DNA of 36,680 nt from an uncultured Caryophanales bacterium. Lineage in GTDB: Bacteria > Bacillota_I > Bacilli_A > RF39 > UBA660. The position numbers and the translations under genes are program-made. The stretch is from NCBI GenBank assembly GCA_947648915.1, contig CANSPQ010000012.1:1-36680 (forward strand), read 5' to 3'. Under the pieces are notes generated by a model. That model was not told the origin of the DNA, did no database searches, and saw nothing but the letters and a program-made list of their open reading frames with translations. This document shows, piece after piece, positions 15,633-24,388 of the stretch; within the stretch, counting starts at the first letter, position 1, and the number at the start of each line of letters is the position of its first letter.

Positions 15633-16382
15633 TTATTCATAATAATATTGATTATTTTCATCTTTTCTTAGTCGCTTTTGATAACTTGTTTTTTCACAAT
15701 CATATGTTGCAAATTTTTCTTTTACTCTAGGAGATTCTCCCCAAGCAAGGCTTTGTTTTTGTACAATTAATTCTGGAAACTCAAATTTCATAATTTCTTC
15801 TTTGGATGGATAACTTCCGTTAAATGTATTTAATATTATTTTTGATTCTCTATGCGTAATAGAATATCGTTCCTCAGCAGTTAAAGATTGCTCTAATGTT
15901 GTAATTAGTGCATAATTTGCATTGCATAAATGACATAAGTAATATTTATACGGATTTCCTATTAATTCTAGTAGTTGAAACGTTCCATCTGTATAGCATT
16001 TTTGTAATATAATTTCTTCTTTTAAAGTATTTTTGACTAAATCTGGAACTCTTATATTCCCTATTGGATAAAATGTTATATTTCCTATTCCCAAATCTAT
16101 CAATCGACGAATTTTTTCATAAAATGTTGCTCTTTTATAGTTATTAGGAACATTGATATCTTGTATCGACTGTAATAAAGAAGAAGTGCCTATTTCATCT
16201 GGTGATTTAGGACTTCTCTCTCCAATAAAACTTTCCACTTCTATCTCTTGCAACATTTTATTTAATTTCATTAAATTCTCTTGAAACTCTTGTTCTGTTC
16301 CTTCTCTAAAGTTTAATTCTTGTACTCTGTACGCAATTGCTTGCCAAGTTGCAATTTCCATACTTTCACTTAATTTTTTCAT
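15633..16382 (-). CDS. Unknown protein, 249 residues
   Basis: Start supported by GGGAGGTAAGGT directly before the ATG. I recognise no family. The product is soluble in appearance, with no signal or membrane segment. The N-terminal half is helical and acidic. The middle has CHLCNANYALITTLEQ, where a CxxC pair might bind a metal or be a disulphide. The C-terminal part is charged and ends QKRLRKDENNQYYYE. It is followed by the structured non-coding gap and preceded by the DUF421 gene, 56 nt away on the same strand. Confidence 0.6.
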   Translation of the reverse strand: MKKLSESMEIATWQAIAYRVQELNFREGTEQEFQENLMKLNKMLQEIEVESFIGERSPKSPDEIGTSSLLQSIQDINVPNNYKRATFYEKIRRLIDLGIGNITFYPIGNIRVPDLVKNTLKEEIILQKCYTDGTFQLLELIGNPYKYYLCHLCNANYALITTLEQSLTAEERYSITHRESKIILNTFNGSYPSKEEIMKFEFPELIVQKQSLAWGESPRVKEKFATYDCEKTSYQKRLRKDENNQYYYE

Positions 16383-16438
16383 ACCTTACCTCCCTGATAG
16401 CTTTATTATATCATCAAAGGAGATACGTGTCATTACTT

Positions 16439-17158
16439 TTATTCTAAAACATCATAATCTTTTATGTCTCTATTTTTTTCATATATTGTCAATTTTTCTT
16501 GATTATCTAAGGTTGCTAATAAAATAGGTTTGATAGCTTGATACCCTTTTACTTTTAATTCCTGTTTTAACCAATCTTCTGTTTTATTCATATTTTTTAA
16601 GTTTTTCTTCATAATATTCCCATCTATGATTACATTTGCACATAAACAAGCTTTACTCGTTTTCACTTTCATATCATTTGGCGTAAGAGGTTTATATTCA
16701 CTTTTTGGTAAAATACTTATTTTTCCATTCGCTTCCATAACTGCATATTCAATTTCATTCAAGTCAAAATATCCCGCACTCCTACACTGTTCTAATAAAT
16801 CATTCACATCAATCATAACTTTTCTTAAATTTTTTTCTAATATTTTCCCGTTTTGAATCATTAAAATAGGTGTTCCAATAATCCATCTTCTTAGTTGAAT
16901 ACTTTTCATCGTTGCGAATGAAACAATATAAGCAGAAAGACCAAATACAATTACGGCAATAATACCATGTGTATAAGGAGCATCTAAATTAATCGTCATT
17001 TCTGCTGCAAAGTTTCCAATGGAAATACCAATCACATAATCAAATAAAGAAAGTTCGGATACTTGTTTTCGTCCAATCAATTTTGTAATTAAAAACAAAG
17101 CAAGTAGAGAAAATAGGCTTCTTGGAACAATCATAAGTGCATCTATTATATTTTGCAT
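16439..17158 (-). CDS. DUF421/YetF-family membrane protein
   Basis: The ATG at 17158 (AGGTGAT upstream) gives 239 residues. Three transmembrane helices occupy about residues 5-90 and contain the family signature GRKQVSELSLFDYVIGISIGNFAAEM. The soluble C-terminal part includes VMIDVNDLLEQCRSAGYFDLNEIEYAVMEANG and the KPL segment typical of YetF/YdfR/YrbG proteins. In Bacillus such proteins are linked to spore germination or membrane quality; the biochemical role is unknown. It follows the TagO-like gene, separated by a terminator. Confidence 0.85.
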   Translation of the reverse strand: MQNIIDALMIVPRSLFSLLALFLITKLIGRKQVSELSLFDYVIGISIGNFAAEMTINLDAPYTHGIIAVIVFGLSAYIVSFATMKSIQLRRWIIGTPILMIQNGKILEKNLRKVMIDVNDLLEQCRSAGYFDLNEIEYAVMEANGKISILPKSEYKPLTPNDMKVKTSKACLCANVIIDGNIMKKNLKNMNKTEDWLKQELKVKGYQAIKPILLATLDNQEKLTIYEKNRDIKDYDVLE

Positions 17159-17192
17159 AAAATCACCTATGCTTAGTATGTGATTTAAAAGC

Positions 17193-17220
17193 AAAAAAGA
17201 TACTTGTGGTATCTATTTTT
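17193..17220 (-). terminator. Terminator of the TagO-like gene
   Basis: Stem GATAC/GTATC extended by an A/T-rich stem, followed on the minus strand by six U residues; the hairpin spans the stop codon. Confidence 0.75.
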
Positions 17221-18283
17221 TAGTATGATTATTTATTATTTTCTTTTTTACAGTATCGGTATCAAAGATTACATTTGTTTTTGCAACAAACACAATTACA
17301 ATAATAAGTAAAATCCCATATATTACATACCCTAAAGTAGCGTCTTTTAATACATATACAATAGAAGCAAAGGCAAATAATAAATCTGCAACATAGATTA
17401 TAATAACAGTTGTTTTTTGTGATAAATTTCGGTTCAATAATTGATGGTGAATATGAAACCGATCTGCATGAAAGGGACTTTCACCTTTTAAAGTTCTTCT
17501 AATGATTGCAAATAAAGTATCTAATATTGGAATTGCCAAAATGATTAATGGAATAATTAAAGAAGTCATCGTTACATTTTTAAATCCAAGTAATGCAATT
17601 ATTGAAATAATAAAACCCATAAACATTGAACCTGAATTTCCAGCAAAAATAGTTGCCGGATTAAAATTATAAACCAAAAAACCCAAAGTAGAACCTAACA
17701 TAACAAAAGCAAGAACAAAGTCTAGTCCTAGTTTCCCTTGCATGGTTGCAATAATCCCGACTGTTAAATAATATATTGCACTAATTCCACCAGATAATCC
17801 ATCTAATCCATCAATTAAATTAATACAGTTAATACACCCTAGTATGAATAAAAGTGTAAGTGGATAAGACAACCAACTAAATTCAATGTAAAGTCCAAAT
17901 GCACTTACATCACGAATTAAAATATTTCCATAAAAAACAACCACACAGGCAGCTGCTAGTTGCCCTATAAATTGTGTTTTGGCACTTAGCTCTGTGATAT
18001 CATCTATGACACCTACAATTAGTATAATAAAACTTCCAATTAGAATGGCATTCATCATTGCACTATGGGTCCCGAATATCATATAACCTAATAAGAAACC
18101 TAGGAAGATTGCCAACCCTCCTAATTTAGGAATTGGCTGTTTATGTATATGTCTTCCTCCAAGATGATCATCAATTGCATGAATTTGAAATGCAATTTTC
18201 TTAATGTAGGGCACCAACATTACTACAAATAAAAACGGTATCAATATCATTAAAATTATTTTTGTTATTATATCTTGATTCAT
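17213..18283 (-). CDS. tagO: TagO/WecA-type undecaprenyl-phosphate N-acetylhexosamine-1-phosphate transferase
   Basis: This integral membrane enzyme attaches GlcNAc-1-phosphate (or a related sugar) to undecaprenyl phosphate, the first step of wall teichoic acid or other surface polymer synthesis. The 356-residue product has about 10-11 transmembrane helices and the family motifs: HIHKQPIPKLGGLAIF, GVIDDITELSAKTQF (catalytic Asp pair), NCINLIDGLDGLSGG, FAGNSGSMFMGF and the cytoplasmic HADRFHIHHQLLNRN, which separates TagO/WecA from MraY. No teichoic acid polymerase genes are nearby, so the final polymer is unknown. The symbol is by family resemblance. Confidence 0.88.
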   Translation of the reverse strand: MNQDIITKIILMILIPFLFVVMLVPYIKKIAFQIHAIDDHLGGRHIHKQPIPKLGGLAIFLGFLLGYMIFGTHSAMMNAILIGSFIILIVGVIDDITELSAKTQFIGQLAAACVVVFYGNILIRDVSAFGLYIEFSWLSYPLTLLFILGCINCINLIDGLDGLSGGISAIYYLTVGIIATMQGKLGLDFVLAFVMLGSTLGFLVYNFNPATIFAGNSGSMFMGFIISIIALLGFKNVTMTSLIIPLIILAIPILDTLFAIIRRTLKGESPFHADRFHIHHQLLNRNLSQKTTVIIIYVADLLFAFASIVYVLKDATLGYVIYGILLIIVIVFVAKTNVIFDTDTVKKKIINNHTKK

Positions 18284-18340
18284 AATACCACCATGTTCAT
18301 TATATCATGTATATTTTTCTATGTCTATTTCAATTCATAT

Positions 18341-18371
18341 GAAAAACATTACTTTTCATTCGTAATGTTTT
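18341..18371 (-). terminator. Terminator of mbl
   Basis: Stem AAAACATTAC/GTAATGTTTT with a 9-nt loop overlapping the mbl stop, U-run on the minus strand. Confidence 0.8.
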
Positions 18372-19359
18372 ATTTATCAATTAAATGTAGATTACTAAGT
18401 AAAATACCTGTTCCTTCTGCTACACAGGTAAGCGGACTATCCGCAATTTTAACAGGAACTTTTAATTCATCCGTTAATAACTGGTTAAATCCCCTTATTA
18501 AAGCTCCACCACCTGTTACAACAATTCCTTTATCTATAATATCGGCAGATAACTCTGGTGGTGTTTGTTCCAGCACACTTTTTGCTGTATGTACAATGGT
18601 ATCTGCGCTTTCTTTGAGTGCCTCTGCAATTTCTGTGCTATCTAATGTAATAGTATGAGGTAACCCTGTTACTAAATCTCTACCACGCACTTCCATTTTC
18701 TCTTTAATCGTATCCGGATATACATTTCCAATTGTTAACTTAATTTCCTCTGCAGTGCGATCACCTATTAATAATTTATATTTTTTCTTAATATATTTTA
18801 TAATATCATTATCGAATGTATTTCCTGCTATTTTAATAGACGTACTGTTTACAATATCTCCCATTGATAATACCGCGATATCCGTTGTTCCACCACCAAT
18901 ATCTATTACCATATTTCCACTTGGCTTTGAAATATCCATTCCAGCACCAATCGCCGCTACTTTAGGTTCTTCTTCTAGAAATACTTTCCTTGCACCTGTT
19001 CGTTCTGCAGCCTCTTTAATGGCATTTTTTTCTACTTGAGTAATATTGGATGGACAACAGATTAAAATACGAGGACGTACAAACATACTTCTTCCATTCA
19101 CTTCACGAATAAAGTGATTCAGCATAATTTCTGTTGCATCAAAATCCGCAATTACTCCATCTTTCATTGGTCTTACTGCATGCACTTTTCCTGGTGTTCT
19201 TCCTAACATATTTCTCGCTTCATGACCAACTGCAAGTGGTTTTTTTGTCTCACTATCGATTGCAACCACGCTTGGTTCATTTAATACAACACCCTGTCCT
19301 TTGATATAAATGAGTACATTTGCTGTTCCTAAATCAATTCCAATATCTTTTGCAAACAT
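18370..19359 (-). CDS. mbl: Mbl, MreB-like actin homologue
   Basis: This bacterial actin forms membrane-associated filaments that direct lateral cell-wall synthesis. The 329 residues include phosphate loop 1 DIGIDLGTANVLIY, ENGVVxEPSVVA-like GQGVVLNEPSVVAID, phosphate loop 2 NMVIDIGGGTTDIAVLS and the adenosine motif GIVVTGGGALIRGF. Location directly downstream of spoIIID (20-nt gap) matches the spoIIID-mbl arrangement of Bacillus, so I name it mbl rather than mreB. The ribosome site is AGAGGTT. Rod shape, at least in part of the life cycle, can be inferred. Confidence 0.93.
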   Translation of the reverse strand: MFAKDIGIDLGTANVLIYIKGQGVVLNEPSVVAIDSETKKPLAVGHEARNMLGRTPGKVHAVRPMKDGVIADFDATEIMLNHFIREVNGRSMFVRPRILICCPSNITQVEKNAIKEAAERTGARKVFLEEEPKVAAIGAGMDISKPSGNMVIDIGGGTTDIAVLSMGDIVNSTSIKIAGNTFDNDIIKYIKKKYKLLIGDRTAEEIKLTIGNVYPDTIKEKMEVRGRDLVTGLPHTITLDSTEIAEALKESADTIVHTAKSVLEQTPPELSADIIDKGIVVTGGGALIRGFNQLLTDELKVPVKIADSPLTCVAEGTGILLSNLHLIDK

Positions 19360-19379
19360 TACAATAACCTCTTTTCTAA

Positions 19380-19634
19380 CTATGCTTCAATTTGTTCTAA
19401 GTATTTTTTCTTTGTCGATTCACCACCTCTAATATGGCGAATGTCAGTATGGTATTTTAGAATTTCTTTTACTTTTTCATATTTGTTTTTATCAATTTGA
19501 TATAACCTTTCGTGTAAATCTTTATGTACTGTACTTTTTGATACAGAAAATTGTAATGCGATTTCTCTAATAGTATGTCCCGTTTTTAAAATAAATTCCG
19601 TTTCTTTTAAAACTCTTTCATTGATATGACTCAT
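19380..19634 (-). CDS. spoIIID: SpoIIID, mother-cell sporulation transcription regulator
   Basis: The 84-residue protein matches SpoIIID closely: VLKETEFILKTGHTIREIALQFSVSKSTVHKDLHERL contains the helix-turn-helix, and YHTDIRHIRGGESTKKKY is the conserved basic C-terminal helix. In sporulating Firmicutes it acts in the mother cell as both repressor and activator of sigma-E and sigma-K genes. It is the first gene of a two-gene unit with mbl. The start is preceded by TAGGGGGAG. Confidence 0.95.
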   Translation of the reverse strand: MSHINERVLKETEFILKTGHTIREIALQFSVSKSTVHKDLHERLYQIDKNKYEKVKEILKYHTDIRHIRGGESTKKKYLEQIEA

Positions 19635-19795
19635 TTTACTCCCCCTAATTCATTTTATTGGTATTTGTTTTGTTTTATACCTAAAATGAGATAAGGATTT
19701 ATTAGAAAAATTTATTAGTGTTAAACATACATAAATTAGATTTTGACATTATATTTGCTCAGTGTTATAATAGTTTTCCATTAGGAGGAGGTCCC

Positions 19796-20677
19796 ATGGA
19801 TATAGCAAAACCAAAATTAATTTATGAATTGATTGAACGAGATTTACAACTTTTAAGCGATAAGAATTCAAAATTTGCAGGAGGAATACAAGAGATTCAA
19901 ACAGCTGTATATAAAAGTTCAATTTCAAATTCAATTTTGTTTGAACAAACCCTTTATTATAAAAAATTTCTTTCCATGATAGCTAATACTGTAAAAGAAA
20001 TTGGCTTACCAAATAATTCTATTAGTTATTCACAAGTAATTGAAAATTTGATATTTGAGGGTTATCTCTCTTCTGGTGAAATATTAATCCCATATAAGAT
20101 TAAAGACAATATCCAGCCTCTTGATTTACTTGGATTTGCTGGAATTGATGTTATTCGTAGGGAAGGAAATTGCAGACACTTTTCCAGCTTACATAGTGAC
20201 ATATTTCATATATTAGATCTCTACTATGATATATTTTTCTGTTATGATTGGGTTTCTGGAAAAACTTTTGTACCACCTATTGACGCAGACTATGGATATC
20301 TTGCCTCAAACCATGTTGCTAATTTAATAAAATATAATGGCAGATATTATATTCATGATGCTTACAATGAGAAATATTTCTATTTTACAAATCAATTTAC
20401 TGCAGAACAATATGAGAAAAAAGGTAATCAATGTTTTCTATACTACAGCCCTGTAGAAACTAAAATTTTTAATAACAAATCTTATAGACAAATTTTAAAA
20501 CAAATGAATTATTTTGAAGAAAGTAGTTTAAAACCGCATATAGGTATTAATGAACTAAATGATATCATCAATGAAACCAATGATAGATTCTATAATAGTA
20601 CAAAAATTCTCTATGATTTTAGAGAAGAAGCTTTACCTTATATCAAAAAGATTGTTTCATCTCAAATAAAACAATAG
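19796..20677 (+). CDS. Transglutaminase-like (Cys-His-Asp) protein of unknown role
   Basis: A strong AGGAGGAGG supports the ATG at 19796 (the ORF track begins 26 codons earlier). The 293-residue product has a transglutaminase-like/papain-fold order of residues: EGNCRHFSSL (Cys near 126), LASNHVANLIKYNGRYY (His near 173) and IHDAYN (Asp near 188). No signal peptide or membrane helix is seen. The N-terminal 110 residues are helical. It is inserted, on the opposite strand, between spoIIQ and spoIIID. Whether it cross-links, cleaves or deamidates proteins cannot be told; a spore role is only suggested by position. Confidence 0.65.
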   Translation: MDIAKPKLIYELIERDLQLLSDKNSKFAGGIQEIQTAVYKSSISNSILFEQTLYYKKFLSMIANTVKEIGLPNNSISYSQVIENLIFEGYLSSGEILIPYKIKDNIQPLDLLGFAGIDVIRREGNCRHFSSLHSDIFHILDLYYDIFFCYDWVSGKTFVPPIDADYGYLASNHVANLIKYNGRYYIHDAYNEKYFYFTNQFTAEQYEKKGNQCFLYYSPVETKIFNNKSYRQILKQMNYFEESSLKPHIGINELNDIINETNDRFYNSTKILYDFREEALPYIKKIVSSQIKQ

Positions 20678-20679
20678 AC

Positions 20680-20708
20680 AAAAATCGATAGGGTATTATC
20701 GATTTTTT
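20680..20708. terminator. Convergent terminator between the Cys-His-Asp gene and spoIIQ
   Basis: Stem AAAAATCGATA/TATCGATTTTT with loop GGGTAT; A/T runs on both sides let it serve both genes. Confidence 0.85.
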
Positions 20709-21339
20709 ATATTTCTTTTACAAGTTTATCAAAATATTGCTCTGGATTAACAGTAGTTCCCTTAACAATTAGTTCAAAATATAAATGGTTCCCTAATTCT
20801 GTAGAAATATTAGAAGTCCCACTTTTTCCAATGACATCGCCTTGTTTAATTACTGCATCTTTGGTAACCGCAACTTCAGATAAACTTTGATATACACTGA
20901 TGACATCATTGCTATGTTTGATTTCCACTATTTTTCCAAGTAGTTTATCTTCTTTCACATCAACAACTGTTCCATCTAATACAGATTTTACTTCAAAATT
21001 TTCTTTTCCTCCATAGGCTACACCACTACTTTGCATATAAGTATCTTCATGGAAGATAATCGCATTTTTTTGAGATTCTTCGTCGGCTTGATAATCATAG
21101 TAGCTCTTAATTACTCGGATTTCGGAATCACTATAGGGTCTTAAGATTTTCACATCATCAGCAACTACAGGGATACTGTCATCAAATATCGTTTTTGTTA
21201 CATAGGTAGAATCATCATTTCCTTTGAAGTTTCCTTTTCCAATTGAACTTTCAATCAAATAAATCGTTCCTACTAAAGCAATAATGCCTAAACTGTAAAT
21301 TCCATAAATGACTGATTTTTTAAGTCTTCTTTCTGTCAT
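20707..21339 (-). CDS. spoIIQ: SpoIIQ-like, degenerate LytM (M23) domain membrane protein
   Basis: SpoIIQ is made in the forespore, spans its membrane and binds SpoIIIAH across the intermembrane space to form the channel needed for late sporulation. Here residues about 11-30 are the single transmembrane helix and about 100-205 the LytM fold (SVLDGTVVDVKED, VIKQGDVIGKSGTSN, GNHLYFEL). Zinc ligands are mostly lost: the HxGxD site reads SSGVA and the HxH site reads HLY. It should therefore be a binding domain, not a hydrolase. Position next to spoIID supports the name. The start has GAGGTGAAATT. Confidence 0.88.
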   Translation of the reverse strand: MTERRLKKSVIYGIYSLGIIALVGTIYLIESSIGKGNFKGNDDSTYVTKTIFDDSIPVVADDVKILRPYSDSEIRVIKSYYDYQADEESQKNAIIFHEDTYMQSSGVAYGGKENFEVKSVLDGTVVDVKEDKLLGKIVEIKHSNDVISVYQSLSEVAVTKDAVIKQGDVIGKSGTSNISTELGNHLYFELIVKGTTVNPEQYFDKLVKEI

Positions 21340-21379
21340 AATTTCACCTCTAATATCAGTTTGGGCAAAATTATTTTTT

Positions 21380-22300
21380 TTATACTTTTATTTTTGCAAT
21401 TTCAACACCTTGATAATAATGTTTCAGAATTTGATCATATGTATATCCTTTTTTCGCCATAGCTTCTGCCCCATATTGACTCATTCCAACACCATGACCA
21501 AAACCTTTTGTTTCTATTTTTACATTATTTCCAATTTGTTCAAACGAAAAAAAGGTAGATCTCAAATTGAGCTTAGAAGAAACATCACTGGCTTTAAACG
21601 CTGTTCCATTGATGCTTAATTCTTTTACTCTTCCCGTACTGGTCGTTTTGGTAATTTCAATTTTTAAATTTTCTTGATAAGGTAAATTTAATTTGCTATA
21701 AAAGTCTGCTAAACTAAATTCTGTTGTCACATGGAAAACAGGTGATACTTCTTCATCCCAACTGGAATCGACACTTCTTAAATAAGGAAGTGCTTGCACA
21801 AATACTTCCTCGACATTTTCGGTTTTTCCTGTACTTGTTGAAAAAAAGAACGCTTGCACAATTTGATTATCATAGGTAAGATACTCTCCTTCTGTTTCAT
21901 GAACTGCTGTTTTGATTTTATTCATTTTTGTTTCAAATTCATCTTTCCATCTTTCTTTTAATGATGCCTCATCTAAATAGACTTGATTGGAAACGGTATC
22001 TACGACATCAAATTCTTGATTTCCATTCTGTTCTATTTTTTTCATGGCATAACTACGCGCCGCTACTGCTTGTGCTTTTAACGCTTCTAGTTCAAAATTG
22101 ACAGGCATTTCTCCAGCAAGTACTCCAGTGATATATTGTTCAAAGGGAACTGTTTCAATATTTCCTGTTTTTTCTCTTTTCACACGTATCATTTTATTTG
22201 CCATAAATTCAAATTTCAAGTTTTCGTCTTTGATACATAAACTTACAATTATATAAGGAATCACTAAAATTACAATCGATGCGAAAATAATTTTTTTCAA
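21380..22300 (-). CDS. spoIID: SpoIID, engulfment lytic transglycosylase
   Basis: SpoIID removes stem-peptide-free glycan strands during engulfment with SpoIIM and SpoIIP. The 306-residue product has one N-terminal transmembrane helix, the SpoIID core VPFEQYITGVLAGEMPVNFELEALKAQAVAARSYA (catalytic Glu in GEMP), FFSTSTGKTENVEEV and the C-terminal GHGVGMSQYGAEAMAKKG. The frame starts with TTG, preceded by GAGGTG at 9 nt. It lies 40 nt upstream of spoIIQ as in Bacillus, so the two are probably co-transcribed, although in Bacillus they are made in different compartments. Confidence 0.95.
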   Translation of the reverse strand: MKKIIFASIVILVIPYIIVSLCIKDENLKFEFMANKMIRVKREKTGNIETVPFEQYITGVLAGEMPVNFELEALKAQAVAARSYAMKKIEQNGNQEFDVVDTVSNQVYLDEASLKERWKDEFETKMNKIKTAVHETEGEYLTYDNQIVQAFFFSTSTGKTENVEEVFVQALPYLRSVDSSWDEEVSPVFHVTTEFSLADFYSKLNLPYQENLKIEITKTTSTGRVKELSINGTAFKASDVSSKLNLRSTFFSFEQIGNNVKIETKGFGHGVGMSQYGAEAMAKKGYTYDQILKHYYQGVEIAKIKV

Positions 22301-22376
22301 AATAAATTCACCTCTTTCTTTATTTTATTCGCTTTTTTCTATATTATAATCTCATGTTTTCTTAAATTTTGTCGAA

Positions 22377-22400
22377 AGAAAAAGCGCCATTGAAGCGCTT
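22377..22400 (-). terminator. Terminator of the ywzB-like gene
   Basis: Stem AAGCGC/GCGCTT with a 7-nt loop and U-rich tail on the minus strand, spanning the stop codon. Confidence 0.75.
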
Positions 22401-22596
22401 ATATAAATTTTGAATTCAAAAAGAAGTCATAAAAGAAATTAACGGTTAAATAAGATAGAGAAATAGAGAGGATTAAATAGAGTAGTGTTGCTTGATACTT
22501 TCTATTTTTTTTAAACAAATTTTGAATATTGATACTTTCTAATGCCCAAATGGTAATTGGTACTACTACCAAATACAGAATTGTTTTAATATTCAT
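22399..22596 (-). CDS. ywzB: DUF1146 small membrane protein (YwzB family)
   Basis: The 65-residue product has two transmembrane helices separated by a basic loop (NLFKKNRKYQ), with the family-like pattern WALESINIQNLFK and YLTVNFFYDFF. YwzB-type proteins are small, of unknown function, and in Bacillus sit near the atp, murAA and spoIID genes, which agrees with its place here upstream of spoIID. It starts immediately after the rpiB stop codon, so translation is probably coupled to rpiB. Confidence 0.8.
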   Translation of the reverse strand: MNIKTILYLVVVPITIWALESINIQNLFKKNRKYQATLLYLILSISLSYLTVNFFYDFFLNSKFI

Positions 22597-23031
22597 TTAT
22601 TCACCATAAGTATCTACCATATGGTTTCTTCTACTATGACGTTCTTCATTTGAAAATTCTGTTGTTAAAAAGATGTCAATCATCTGTTTGATTTCCTCTA
22701 TCCCTTTTTTAGCACTCAGTGCTACCACATTACTATTGTTGTGTTCTCTTGTAAGTCTTGCTTCTTCTATATTATCTACTTTCGCACATCTTACACCATG
22801 TACCTTATTACATGCAATACTCATTCCAATACCAGTTGTACAAATTAAGATACCTTTTTCAATTTCTTTTTTTTGAATGGCTTCGCCCACTAAAAAGGCA
22901 TATTTTGGATAGTCTACAGAATCTGTGCTAGTCGTTCCAAAATCGATAAGTTCATATTTATCTTTTAAATATTTCTTGATTTCTTCTTTGACAAGATATC
23001 CGCCATGATCTGATCCAATTCCTATTTTCAT
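22597..23031 (-). CDS. rpiB: RpiB/LacAB-family sugar phosphate isomerase
   Basis: RpiB interconverts ribose-5-phosphate and ribulose-5-phosphate (or allose-6-phosphate). The 144-residue sequence has IGIGSDHGGYLVKEEIKKYL at the start, the active-site region GILICTTGIGMSIACNKVHGVRCAKV (Cys as general base), LTREHNNSNVVALSA and a C-terminal EERHSRRNHMV. It is the middle gene of a tight three-gene operon: its ATG overlaps the femX-like stop (ATGA) and its stop touches the ywzB start. This corresponds to ywlF of Bacillus, also found near spoIIR and murA. Confidence 0.94.
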   Translation of the reverse strand: MKIGIGSDHGGYLVKEEIKKYLKDKYELIDFGTTSTDSVDYPKYAFLVGEAIQKKEIEKGILICTTGIGMSIACNKVHGVRCAKVDNIEEARLTREHNNSNVVALSAKKGIEEIKQMIDIFLTTEFSNEERHSRRNHMVDTYGE

Positions 23032-24281
23032 TTATGATTCCTCCATTTTTTTAATTTTTTATAGATTGAGAACATTCTGTTGTATAAGAAATAATAAGGC
23101 TTATTGACAACATAGGTAAATTCACCAATCAATTCTACCACATTTGCATGAAAACCTCTTTTGAAGTTAAATAATCCATACATTGGAGAATCTTCATTAA
23201 ATTCACCTGTAATACCATAAAAATTAAATTTTTCGTAATGATTATTAATTGCATATTTAATCATTTCAAAATTCAAAAAGTATTGTCCATTAAAATGCAT
23301 AAACTCGCGGTAAGAAGCACCAAATAGGGATAATACTTGTGTTCCAAACGTCATAAAAAGTCCACCTGCGACTGTTATTATTTCTCCATGTTCTTGTTGT
23401 ACTTTTTGAATATCTTTTATTTTTTTATCCACAGCTTCTAATTGACTTTGTAGTTCTTTTTTGAAAGCTTCTTTTTTTACTTGTTCCATTTTTGCTTGGG
23501 TTGTTTGATATTGCATACTTAAATTTTCGATATATTCTTTGGTATTTAGTTCCACTAGCATAACTTTAATTTTATCATCTTTATGAAAGGCCTCATACAT
23601 ATTTTCATAGTAAGATAGGGGTCTATCAATAAATCCTCTTCTTTGTCCGGTATGTTCCATCAAATGTTTGAATTCTTTTAGTCTTGTTTTATCAATTTCA
23701 ATTAATTTTAACCCATGTTTATAGGATGATTGAATTCCATTTCTTGTAGTTGGTCTCATTTCTTTTAAAATTTCTTCTTCTGTTTTATTTTTGATATCTA
23801 AAACAGCAATCCATCTAGGTTCCAAATCTTTTCCATAACGAATGGTAAAGCCATTATGCCGATAACCGATTTTTTTTAAAAATTCTACCAATTTTTTATT
23901 TTGTGTACCATTTACAACAATATCTCCATCCGTATTTCTTTGTTGATATTCAATTGCTGGATTGATTTTGAAGAAGATGCCATTATTTTTTGTCACATAA
24001 TGTGAAATTTCTTTTGTAAATAGAGAAATTATATCTTCATCGTGATAGTTAATTATAAATCCCCTTGGTGCATAAAACATGTTTTTATTTAATACAGGTA
24101 TTTTTTTACTTAATAATAATGTAGCGCCAATTATTTTTCCATCCTCTTTAATTCCAACTAAATGCTTTTTCCAACCAGTAGATTCTTTTAAATCGCCCCA
24201 ATAAGAAGACTGAAAAAACATATTGTTAGGATATTTTTCTGAGAATTGATTGAATTCTTGGTCGTTTAAGATTTCTAACAT
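23028..24281 (-). CDS. FemX/MurM-type peptidoglycan bridge-forming aminoacyltransferase
   Basis: FemABX enzymes transfer an amino acid from aminoacyl-tRNA to the lysine side chain of lipid II or the peptidoglycan stem. The 417-residue product shows two GNAT-like halves: FFQSSYWGDLKESTGWKK and FYAPRGFI in the first, FNGQYFLNFEMIKYAIN, NFYGITGEF and GLFNFKRGFHANVVELIGEF in the second. The characteristic coiled-coil arm sits near residues 255-300 (MEQVKKEAFKKELQSQLE). It suggests an interpeptide bridge in the cell wall; the amino acid is unknown. It opens the operon with rpiB and ywzB, from a clear promoter. Confidence 0.92.
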   Translation of the reverse strand: MLEILNDQEFNQFSEKYPNNMFFQSSYWGDLKESTGWKKHLVGIKEDGKIIGATLLLSKKIPVLNKNMFYAPRGFIINYHDEDIISLFTKEISHYVTKNNGIFFKINPAIEYQQRNTDGDIVVNGTQNKKLVEFLKKIGYRHNGFTIRYGKDLEPRWIAVLDIKNKTEEEILKEMRPTTRNGIQSSYKHGLKLIEIDKTRLKEFKHLMEHTGQRRGFIDRPLSYYENMYEAFHKDDKIKVMLVELNTKEYIENLSMQYQTTQAKMEQVKKEAFKKELQSQLEAVDKKIKDIQKVQQEHGEIITVAGGLFMTFGTQVLSLFGASYREFMHFNGQYFLNFEMIKYAINNHYEKFNFYGITGEFNEDSPMYGLFNFKRGFHANVVELIGEFTYVVNKPYYFLYNRMFSIYKKLKKWRNHK

Positions 24282-24301
24282 AGTATCACCTTACGTTTAG
24301 T

Positions 24302-24330
24302 ATTATACTATATCTTAGAAAAAATGTCAT
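24302..24330 (-). promoter_or_regulatory. Sigma-A promoter of the femX-like/rpiB/ywzB operon
   Basis: ATGACA, 17-nt spacer, TATAAT on the minus strand, 20 nt before the start codon. Confidence 0.75.
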
Positions 24331-24388
24331 TAGACAATTTTATCGAAAATATGATATATTTATTTTAATTTATATTTTGAGGTGGTTT

